From contig NZ_CP055157.1 in assembly GCF_013367775.1 (NCBI RefSeq), forward strand, positions 248,001 to 312,000: 64,000 nucleotides of DNA. Reading direction: 5' to 3'. Shown piece after piece: positions 19,508 through 26,948 of this stretch. Position 1 is the stretch's first letter; every line of letters starts with the position of its first letter. The translations under genes and the position numbers were made by a program. This DNA comes from Microbulbifer sp. YPW1 (lineage in GTDB: Bacteria > Pseudomonadota > Gammaproteobacteria > Pseudomonadales > Cellvibrionaceae). The notes under the pieces were generated by a model. The model saw only the letters and a list, made by a program, of their open reading frames with translations. It searched no databases and was not told the origin of the DNA.

Positions 19508-20233
19508 ATGCCGACGCTCCAAGCGTTACATCTCGCCAAACAGTACAAGAAACGCAAAGTCGTTCAGGACGTTTCCGTGAGCGTATCCAGCGGCCAGGTA
19601 GTTGGCCTGCTCGGCCCCAATGGTGCCGGCAAGACCACCTGTTTCTATATGATCGCCGGCCTGGTCCAGGCCGATGCCGGGCAGGTACTGATCGACAGTG
19701 AAGACATTACTGGCTATTCGATGCATGGCCGTGCACGCAAGGGAATCGGTTACCTGCCCCAGGAGGCATCGGTATTTCGTCGCCTGTCAGTGGCAGACAA
19801 CATCCTCGCCATCCTCGAGACGCGCAAGGACCTGAACCGCAGCCAGCGCCAGGAGCAGCTGGAAGCACTACTGGAAGAATTCCATATCACCCACATCCGC
19901 GACAGCCTGGGCATGGCCCTGTCCGGCGGCGAGCGCCGTCGCGTTGAGATTGCGCGCGCCCTGGCTACCAACCCCGCCTTCGTCCTGCTCGACGAGCCTT
20001 TTGCCGGAGTTGACCCCATCTCGGTCAACGACATCCAGCAGATCATCCGCCACCTGAGAGATCGCGGCATCGGTGTATTGATCACCGATCACAATGTGCG
20101 CGAGACCCTGGATATCTGCGAGACCGCCTACATCGTCAGCGAAGGGCATATTATCGCCTCAGGCAACCCCAAAGACGTCGCTGCGAACAAGCAGGTAAAA
20201 GACGTCTATCTGGGACACGAGTTCACCATTTGA
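19508..20233 (+). CDS. lptB: LPS export ABC transporter ATPase LptB
   Basis: LptB is the ATPase that powers extraction of lipopolysaccharide from the inner membrane together with LptF and LptG, which are encoded elsewhere. The 241-residue protein has Walker A GPNGAGKT (36-43), the signature LSGGE (138-142), Walker B ending in LLDEPF (160-165), and the H-loop TDHNVRET. It ends the kds-lpt run; 233 bases without a clear terminator lead to rpoN. Confidence 0.97.
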   Translation: MPTLQALHLAKQYKKRKVVQDVSVSVSSGQVVGLLGPNGAGKTTCFYMIAGLVQADAGQVLIDSEDITGYSMHGRARKGIGYLPQEASVFRRLSVADNILAILETRKDLNRSQRQEQLEALLEEFHITHIRDSLGMALSGGERRRVEIARALATNPAFVLLDEPFAGVDPISVNDIQQIIRHLRDRGIGVLITDHNVRETLDICETAYIVSEGHIIASGNPKDVAANKQVKDVYLGHEFTI

Positions 20234-20466
20234 GCAAAAGCCGGGGGATCCATCTGCTAGATCTCCCGCAACCCTAGACGGCCATCACAAATAATACGGG
20301 CGCAACCAAGGGCAAATGTCGTTTCGGCACACTTATTGCTTAACCTGCCTCTTGTGTTCCGATTTGCCCCGGGGTAGTCTGCAGGAAATGAGCTTTACGC
20401 CGCCGTAACAGATACAGATTCTGTTCAGCGCACTAACGCCAGATAATTCTGCCGGCATACCCCTTT

Positions 20467-21942
20467 ATGAAGCAGTCACTCCAGTTAAAACTCGGTACCC
20501 AGCTGACGATGACGCCCCAGCTGCAACAGGCCATTCGCCTGCTGCAGCTGTCGACCCTGGACCTGCAACAGGAAATCCAGTCGGCGCTCGACAGCAATCC
20601 GCTGCTGGAATCGGACTTTGACGAGCACGCCGGCGAGACACACCAGGATCAAAACACCCCCGCAAGCTCCGAAGGACAGGAGCGCGAAGCCGCCGAGCGC
20701 GAGAGCGCCCGCGAGGCCAAGAACGACTCTACTGCCGATGGCGACTGGAACAGCGAGATCCCAGATGACCTGCCGGTGGATACCCGCTGGGACGACATTT
20801 ATACCGGCGGCAGCTACACCGGCGGCGAAGGGGACGACTTCGCCTTCGAACAGCGCAACGCGGTGTCCGAGAGCCTGCAGGATCACCTGCTGTGGCAGCT
20901 CAACCTCACACCACTGACCGAGGGCGACAAGCTTATCGGCGAGTCACTGATCGACGCCATTGCTCCCAACGGTTTCCTGGATTCAGACCTGGACGAAATG
21001 GCCGAGGCCCTCGAAGTCGAAATCGACGAGGTCCTCGCGGTCCTGAAGACCATCCAGCAGTTTGAGCCGGTGGGCTGCGGCGCCCGCGATCTGCGCGAGA
21101 GCCTGCTACTGCAGCTGCGCCAGCAACCGGCCGAAACACCGTGGTTGCCCCAGGCACTGATTGTGGTGGACCAGCACCTGGACCTGCTGGGGAAACGGGA
21201 CTTTCGCCAGTTGAGCCGCAGAACCCGTCTCAGTGAGGCCCAGCTGGGCGAGGTTATGCGTCTGATACAGACCCTCACCCCCTACCCCGGCGAAGCTTTT
21301 GGCGGTGAAGAACCCCAGTATGTGGTCCCGGATGTCATTGTGAGCCGCAAACAGCAGCGCTGGGTGGTGGAGCTCAACCCGGAGACAACCCCCAAGCTGC
21401 GCATCAACGACGCCTATGCATCGCTAATCAAACGCGCGGACAACTCCAGCGAGAACAACTACCTGCGCGACAACTTGCAGGAAGCGCGCTGGTTCCTGAA
21501 GAGCCTGCAGAGCCGCCATGAGACCCTGCTCAAGGTCGCCAGCTGTATCGTGGAAAAGCAGCAGGGGTTTTTCGAGCTGGGACCGGAGGCCATGAAACCC
21601 ATGGTACTGGCAAATATTGCCGAAACCATCGGCATGCACGAATCCACCATTTCCCGGGTGACCACCCAGAAATACATGCTCACCCCCCGCGGTGTGTTCG
21701 AGCTCAAATACTTCTTCTCCAGCCATGTCAGCACCGACTCCGGCGAGGACGCCTCATCTACGGCCATCCGCGCACTGATCCGCAAGCTGATCGACGCCGA
21801 GCAGCCACGCAAGCCCCTGTCGGACAACAAGATCACTCAGGAGCTGGATTCGCAGGGGATCAAAGTGGCCCGGCGCACCGTGGCAAAATACCGCGAATCC
21901 ATGGGAATCCCCTCCTCCAGCGAGCGGAAACGACTGGTCTAG
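20467..21942 (+). CDS. rpoN: RNA polymerase sigma-54 factor
   Basis: Sigma-54 directs polymerase to -24/-12 promoters that need enhancer-binding activators. The 491-residue protein has region I (residues 1 to about 50, Gln/Leu-rich, MTPQLQQAIRLLQLSTLDL), an acidic region II, the core-binding domain, and the C-terminal DNA-binding part ending with the RpoN box ARRTVAKYRE (about 468-477). The canonical hpf-ptsN-rapZ-ptsO set follows. Confidence 0.98.
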   Translation: MKQSLQLKLGTQLTMTPQLQQAIRLLQLSTLDLQQEIQSALDSNPLLESDFDEHAGETHQDQNTPASSEGQEREAAERESAREAKNDSTADGDWNSEIPDDLPVDTRWDDIYTGGSYTGGEGDDFAFEQRNAVSESLQDHLLWQLNLTPLTEGDKLIGESLIDAIAPNGFLDSDLDEMAEALEVEIDEVLAVLKTIQQFEPVGCGARDLRESLLLQLRQQPAETPWLPQALIVVDQHLDLLGKRDFRQLSRRTRLSEAQLGEVMRLIQTLTPYPGEAFGGEEPQYVVPDVIVSRKQQRWVVELNPETTPKLRINDAYASLIKRADNSSENNYLRDNLQEARWFLKSLQSRHETLLKVASCIVEKQQGFFELGPEAMKPMVLANIAETIGMHESTISRVTTQKYMLTPRGVFELKYFFSSHVSTDSGEDASSTAIRALIRKLIDAEQPRKPLSDNKITQELDSQGIKVARRTVAKYRESMGIPSSSERKRLV

Positions 21943-22110
21943 CCACCAGGGTCACAAAACAGGGGCGCTGCAACCCTCCGGCGATCATTTTCTGCGCAAC
22001 CAATGCACTGACATTGAGTGTATCCTTCCATTCTGGCGCACTTCCTAGTAGGGTTGCCGCCCTGTGCGGGGGTGCTGCCAGATTGTGTTGCACCCGATGA
22101 GGAGAAATCC

Positions 22111-22401
22111 ATGCAGATCAATATCAGTGGCCATCATGTTGACGTAACTCCGGCCATTCGCGATTACTGCCTGACCAAACTGGACAAGCTCTCCCGCCAC
22201 CACGACCTGATCACCAATACACAGGTCATACTTTCCGTCGACAAACTCATCCAGAAAGCCGAAGCGCGGGTTCACGTGAATGGCAAGGATGTATTTGCAG
22301 ATTCGGAATCGGAAGATATGTACGCGGCGATTGATTCTCTCGCCGACAAACTCGACCGGCAGCTGCTGAAACACAAAGAAAAGTTACGCAGTCACCGCTA
22401 G
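22111..22401 (+). CDS. hpf: Short ribosome hibernation promoting factor
   Basis: Short HPF binds the decoding region of the 30S subunit and, with RMF, makes 100S dimers in stationary phase. The 96-residue protein starts MQINISGHHVDVTPAIRDY at an ATG with GAGGAG seven bases upstream; a longer in-frame extension upstream is not family-like. It lacks the C-terminal dimerisation domain of long HPF. It lies between rpoN and ptsN, as usual. Confidence 0.94.
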   Translation: MQINISGHHVDVTPAIRDYCLTKLDKLSRHHDLITNTQVILSVDKLIQKAEARVHVNGKDVFADSESEDMYAAIDSLADKLDRQLLKHKEKLRSHR

Positions 22402-22455
22402 TCGTAACACCATCAGGTTACCGGCTGGCCTGTACCGCTAGATCATCAGTAAGTT

Positions 22456-22917
22456 ATGACATTGGAAGCACTACTCTCTCCCCGCCTGAGCCTTTGCCAC
22501 CTGGCGGGGAGTAGCAAGAAAAAGCTGTTACTCAACATCGCCCAGGCGATCTCAGAACAATACCCCGATCTGGACTCCGATACTGTTTTCAACCAGCTGG
22601 TAGCCCGGGAGCGCCTTGGCTCCACCGGTATTGGCGAGGGTGTCGCCATCCCACACTGCCGCCTGCCCGGCTGTGAAAAGCCCATTGGCGTGCTGTGCAC
22701 GACCTCCCCTGCCGTAGACTTTGACGCCATCGACCGCCAGCCTGTCGATCTCCTGTTTGCCCTGCTGGTACCGGAGAACTCGGAGCAGGAGCACCTGGAG
22801 ACCCTGGCGGAGATCGCAGCGCTGTTCAGTGACAGCCGGGTGCGCGAAAAACTGCGCGAAGCCAGCACCAGTGACGAGCTGTACGCACTGGCAATCAACA
22901 GTGCCGCCGCGGCATAA
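22456..22917 (+). CDS. ptsN: Nitrogen-PTS enzyme IIA (PtsN)
   Basis: EIIA-Ntr receives phosphate from NPr and regulates potassium transport, sigma-54 functions and other targets rather than moving a sugar. The 153 residues contain the phospho-accepting His67 in GEGVAIPHCRL. It forms a phosphorelay with ptsO encoded two genes downstream; the enzyme I-Ntr gene (ptsP) is not in this window. Confidence 0.95.
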   Translation: MTLEALLSPRLSLCHLAGSSKKKLLLNIAQAISEQYPDLDSDTVFNQLVARERLGSTGIGEGVAIPHCRLPGCEKPIGVLCTTSPAVDFDAIDRQPVDLLFALLVPENSEQEHLETLAEIAALFSDSRVREKLREASTSDELYALAINSAAAA

Positions 22918-23024
22918 TAGCCAACGCACACATCCGGCAACTTCCTGCTGCCGGATGACCAGCCCAAGTTAGCCATTCCGGTCGCGCAGCAAAGCGCCCG
23001 GAATCAGCAAGGAGTGCTTGTTCC

Positions 23025-23885
23025 ATGCGCCTGGTCATAATCAGCGGTCGCTCCGGCTCCGGTAAAAGTTCCGCTCTGCAACTGCTGGAAGATGTGGGCT
23101 TCAACTGCATCGACAACCTCCCCGCGAGCCTGCTGCCGGAACTGATCCGCCGGGTAGCGGAACACCCCCCCCAAGAAAATACCCAGCTGGCACTCGGCAT
23201 CGATGCGCGCAATTTATGGCACGACGTACGCCAGGCGCCCAAGGTCATCAACGATTTGCGCGAGAGTGGAATCGACTGCGACGTCATCTATCTGGATGCG
23301 CGCTCACCAGTACTGGTACAGCGCTTTAGCGAGACCCGCCGCAAACACCCACTGAGCGACAGTCGCACCCATTTGCTCGAAGCGCTGAACCACGAGAAGG
23401 AGTTGCTCGCGCCCCTGGCCGCCATGGCCGACCTGGTCATCGACACCAGCAGCCTCAGCCTGCACCAGCTGCGCGATCAGGTGAAATCCCGCGTTGTGGG
23501 TAAAGACTCCCCCGGCATGGCCATCCTGTTCCAATCCTTCGGCTTCAAGCACGGTGTGCCAGTGGATGCAGACCTCGTTTTCGACCTGCGCTGCCTGCCT
23601 AATCCCTACTGGGTCGCCGAGTTGCGCAATAAAACCGGTCAGGACCCGGAGGTGGCGGAATTCCTGCGTTCACACCAGGAAACCGAGGACATGCAGCGAG
23701 ATATCACAAATTTTCTGGAGCGCTGGCTGCCCTCCTATCAACAGAGCAACCGCAGCTACACCTCGGTCTCCATCGGCTGTACCGGCGGCCGCCATCGCTC
23801 CGTGTATATGGTGGAACAGCTGGCCAAAACCTTTGCCAGCCAGTTTGAGAACATCCAGATTCGCCACCGCGAACAACAGAAGTAA
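23025..23885 (+). CDS. rapZ: RNase adapter RapZ
   Basis: RapZ binds GlmZ/GlmY small RNAs or glucosamine 6-phosphate and controls glmS mRNA decay in enterobacteria. The 286-residue protein has an N-terminal Walker A GRSGSGKS (8-15) and the conserved C-terminal segment SIGCTGGRHRSVYMVEQLA. It lies between ptsN and ptsO as in other gammaproteobacteria. Whether GlmZ-type RNAs exist here cannot be seen. Confidence 0.95.
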   Translation: MRLVIISGRSGSGKSSALQLLEDVGFNCIDNLPASLLPELIRRVAEHPPQENTQLALGIDARNLWHDVRQAPKVINDLRESGIDCDVIYLDARSPVLVQRFSETRRKHPLSDSRTHLLEALNHEKELLAPLAAMADLVIDTSSLSLHQLRDQVKSRVVGKDSPGMAILFQSFGFKHGVPVDADLVFDLRCLPNPYWVAELRNKTGQDPEVAEFLRSHQETEDMQRDITNFLERWLPSYQQSNRSYTSVSIGCTGGRHRSVYMVEQLAKTFASQFENIQIRHREQQK

Positions 23886-23915
23886 CGAGCCCCGCTCCCC
23901 GGAAGAAAACCGTCC

Positions 23916-24185
23916 ATGCAAAAAAGCCGCATCACCATCATCAACAAGCTCGGGCTACACGCCCGCGCCGCCAGCAAGTTTGCCCAAACCAGCGCGCGCT
24001 TCTCTTCCGAAGTCAAAGTGCACTGCCAGGGCAAGGCCGTCGATGGCAAGAGTGTGATGGCGTTGATGCTTCTGGCCGCAGGCAAGGGCGTGGAACTGGA
24101 ACTGGAGATTTGCGGCCGCGACGAAGATCTCGCACACGAGACTATCTGCGCCCTGATCAACGACCGGTTCGGCGAAGGGGAATAG
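23916..24185 (+). CDS. ptsO: HPr-like phosphocarrier NPr (PtsO)
   Basis: NPr passes phosphate from enzyme I-Ntr to PtsN. The 89-residue HPr-fold protein has the phosphorylated His15 in KLGLHARAASKF, and GKSVMALMLLAAGKG at the second conserved site. It is 30 bases after rapZ and closes the nitrogen-PTS cluster. Confidence 0.94.
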   Translation: MQKSRITIINKLGLHARAASKFAQTSARFSSEVKVHCQGKAVDGKSVMALMLLAAGKGVELELEICGRDEDLAHETICALINDRFGEGE

Positions 24186-24260
24186 GAGCAGTAGCCACTC
24201 TACGCCGCTCAACCGGTATAATACCGCCCCTGAAAATGCTCGCAGACAGCAGGTAACTCT

Positions 24261-25628
24261 GTGCCCAAACCCGTCAATGCCGACTTCAAATTCCGCGCCC
24301 AGAATCAGCTCGGCGAGCTGTATGCCGCGCTGGATAGCGGCACCGGGCGCGAAGTTCAGCGCATGCTGCACTCCCTGTCCCCTCAGAGCATTGCGCAACT
24401 GCTGGAAAGTTCTCCTCCGCGTATTCGCCGGGTTCTGTGGGAGCTGATCGACAGAGAAGTAGAAGGTGAGGTCCTGCAGGAGCTCACCGACGACGTGCAG
24501 AGCCAGATTCTCGCCACTATGGACACCGAAGAAATGGTGGCCATCATGGAGGGACTGGACGCGGACGATGTCGCCGACATTCTGCAGCAGTTACCCGAGC
24601 GGGTGATGGGGGAAGTGCTCTCCGCCATGAGCGAGCACGACCGCCAGCGGGTGGAAAGCGTACTGGCCTACGATGAGGAAACCGCCGGCGGCCTGATGGA
24701 CACGGACATCGTGTCCGTCCGCCCCAATTTGCATTTGGACGTGGTGCTGCGCTATCTGCGACGTCACGAACAACTACCCGAGTCCACCGATAACCTCTTT
24801 GTGGTTAACCGGCAGGGTCGTTTTATCGGCCTGCTGCCTCTCACCAAGTTGCTCACAACCGATCCCTCGGTCACCGTGCGCGAGGTGATGATCACCGACG
24901 TGGAGCCGATACCCGCACAGATGCCGGACGACGAAGTCGCCCAGCTGTTCGCCAAGTACGACTGGATTACCGCACCTGTGGTGGACGAACACAAGCGCCT
25001 GCTGGGTCGTATCACCATTGATGACGTGGTGGACGTGATCCGCGAAGATGCCGACCACTCGCTGATGAGCCTCGCGGGCCTGGATGAGGAAGAGGACACC
25101 TTTGCGCCGGTGATCCGCACCGCGCCACGCCGTGCCGTGTGGTTGGGAATTAACCTGTTGACCGCGCTGCTGGCCTCGTGGGTCATCAATCTGTTTCAGG
25201 ACACCATCGACAAGGTGGTAGCCCTGGCGGTACTGATGCCGATTGTGGCCAGCATGGGCGGCGTGGCCGGCAGCCAGACACTGACGGTAGTGATCCGTGG
25301 CATGGCCCTGGGACAGGTGGGGCGCAGCAACCTGAGCTGGCTGCTCTCCCGCGAGCTGGGTTCCGGGGCGTTGAATGCGGTTCTGTGGTCTTCGGTCATG
25401 GGCGGTATCGCCGCACTCTGGTTTGGGGATACCCGCATTGCCCTGATTATCATTGCAGCCATGGTCATCAACCTGATCACGGCAGCGCTTGCCGGCGCCA
25501 TACTGCCGGTCGCCCTTCGCGCCATGCGTATCGACCCGGCTCTGGCCGGCGGCGTCGCCCTGACCACGGTGACCGACGTAGTGGGCTTTATGTCATTTCT
25601 TGGTCTCGCCACCCTCTTCTTTGCCTGA
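24261..25628 (+). CDS. mgtE: Magnesium transporter MgtE
   Basis: MgtE is a Mg2+-gated magnesium channel. The 455-residue protein has the N-terminal superhelical domain with many acidic residues (DADDVADILQQLP), two CBS domains (about 140-260), a plug helix, and five membrane helices with the pore-region pattern MPIVASMGGVAGSQTLTVVIRG. Its start is GTG with a weak AGGT upstream. It directly follows ptsO, also a common arrangement. Confidence 0.95.
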   Translation: MPKPVNADFKFRAQNQLGELYAALDSGTGREVQRMLHSLSPQSIAQLLESSPPRIRRVLWELIDREVEGEVLQELTDDVQSQILATMDTEEMVAIMEGLDADDVADILQQLPERVMGEVLSAMSEHDRQRVESVLAYDEETAGGLMDTDIVSVRPNLHLDVVLRYLRRHEQLPESTDNLFVVNRQGRFIGLLPLTKLLTTDPSVTVREVMITDVEPIPAQMPDDEVAQLFAKYDWITAPVVDEHKRLLGRITIDDVVDVIREDADHSLMSLAGLDEEEDTFAPVIRTAPRRAVWLGINLLTALLASWVINLFQDTIDKVVALAVLMPIVASMGGVAGSQTLTVVIRGMALGQVGRSNLSWLLSRELGSGALNAVLWSSVMGGIAALWFGDTRIALIIIAAMVINLITAALAGAILPVALRAMRIDPALAGGVALTTVTDVVGFMSFLGLATLFFA

Positions 25629-25664
25629 TACAGGCCCGGCGAGCTAACTTTTCAGAGACAGTAC

Positions 25665-26186
25665 ATGCACAATCCCGACGATTTCGAAGAATTTGAAGAC
25701 GACCTGCCGAAGAGCAAAACCCAGGTCAAGGAAGAGATGCACCAGCTGCAGGCGCTGGGCAAACAACTGACGGAACTGAATGCCGCAAAACTGGCAGAAG
25801 TCCCCATGGACGCGGTTCTGAGCGAAGCAATCGCCACCATGCACCGGATCAAGTCCCGCGAGGCGCGGCGTCGCCAGCTGCAGTACATTGGCAAACTGAT
25901 GCGCAAGGCGGATGTCGAGGCCATCGAAGCGGTACTGGAAAAGCACAAGGAACAGGATCACCTGCACCTGCGCTTTGACCGCATGGCGGAGGAATGGCGG
26001 GAACGCTTGCTGACACAGGGCAAGGAAGCCCAGAGCGCATTCTTTGATGCATACCCCGGCGCAGACCATCAACAAGTGCGCACACTGATTCGCGAAGCCA
26101 ACAAGGAAATCGCCAATAAAAAAGCGCCGACCAATCAGCGGAAACTCTTCCGCTATCTGCGTGACTTTTTTATGCAGGACAGTTGA
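25665..26186 (+). CDS. darP: Ribosome biogenesis factor DarP (YjgA)
   Basis: DarP is a dual-action 50S assembly factor. The 173-residue, highly charged helical protein has the family signature SKTQVKEEMHQLQALGKQLTEL near the N-terminus, and LRTLIREANKE/RKLFRYLRDF-like helices near the end. It lies 36 bases after mgtE. Its stop codon is five bases from the stop of the converging hydrolase gene. Confidence 0.92.
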   Translation: MHNPDDFEEFEDDLPKSKTQVKEEMHQLQALGKQLTELNAAKLAEVPMDAVLSEAIATMHRIKSREARRRQLQYIGKLMRKADVEAIEAVLEKHKEQDHLHLRFDRMAEEWRERLLTQGKEAQSAFFDAYPGADHQQVRTLIREANKEIANKKAPTNQRKLFRYLRDFFMQDS

Positions 26187-26191
26187 TCGAG

Positions 26192-26803
26192 CTAGCGGGA
26201 TCCACCACCCTCAAGCGCCTCGGTCAGCTCCGTCCGTACGATTTTTATCACCGCCGGATTCTGTGGAACCCAGCGGTGAAGGCTGACCGGCACCTGGTAA
26301 GTACTGCCCACAGGGAGGCGGGAACTGGTGTGCGGTACGATGGTAGCGTCATAAGGTGTCCAGATGGATACCGGGGCAAGCCCTTCAAGCATTGCCGCAT
26401 CCCGATTCAGGTTATCGAGGAACTCGCTGCCGATACGCAACTGGCGCCCGCCTTTGTAGGGCAGCAGATGCGCCCACAGACTGCCAAAATGCGGACTGGA
26501 GAGCGCAATAAACTTGTGCACCCTTTCCGCGCCACCCAGCCTTTGCAGGTAGTAGCGCGCCACTATTCCCCCCATGCTGAATCCCACCAGCGCGCATGTT
26601 TCCCCGCTCCCAGCAACCTCCTCCACCAGGTCGCGCAACTGCCTGGCCATGGGCTCCATCCCATACCAGCCGCTGTTGGTTTTTAGCTTGATTGTGCGCG
26701 CGACAAAACCCGCATCTCCCAGAGCATGCTGCATACGCAACATTGACTTGCCCCGGTCAAAGATACCGGGAATCAGAATCGCAACACGGCTTTTCTGCAT
26801 CAT
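26192..26803 (-). CDS. Alpha/beta-hydrolase, lipase/acyltransferase-like
   Basis: The 203-residue protein has the nucleophile elbow GFSMG (74-78, Ser76) and a probable oxyanion region ILIPGIFDRG near the start. Asp152 (PYDATIVP) and His176 (SLHRWVP) complete a plausible triad. It resembles short PGAP1/LipA-like intracellular hydrolases. No signal peptide or lipobox is visible, so it probably acts in the cytoplasm. The substrate is unknown. Confidence 0.82.
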   Translation of the reverse strand: MMQKSRVAILIPGIFDRGKSMLRMQHALGDAGFVARTIKLKTNSGWYGMEPMARQLRDLVEEVAGSGETCALVGFSMGGIVARYYLQRLGGAERVHKFIALSSPHFGSLWAHLLPYKGGRQLRIGSEFLDNLNRDAAMLEGLAPVSIWTPYDATIVPHTSSRLPVGSTYQVPVSLHRWVPQNPAVIKIVRTELTEALEGGGSR

Positions 26804-26869
26804 CCATCCACTTCTCGGATTAATCCGGTTTGGCTATTCCATAAGACTAGAAGGCAACTGGCGCTGGAG

Positions 26870-26908
26870 AAAAAAATCGGGCCCGGGGATTGAATCCGCG
26901 GGCCCGAT
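26870..26908 (-). terminator. Terminator of the RND-transporter gene
   Basis: ATCGGGCCCG (26876-26885) pairs with CGGGCCCGAT (26899-26908). On the minus strand it is followed by a run of seven T residues. It lies 40 bases beyond the stop of the RND-superfamily gene. Confidence 0.88.
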
Positions 26909-26948
26909 AAATCAAACGATTAATACCTGATGGGGTCGGTCAGCGCTA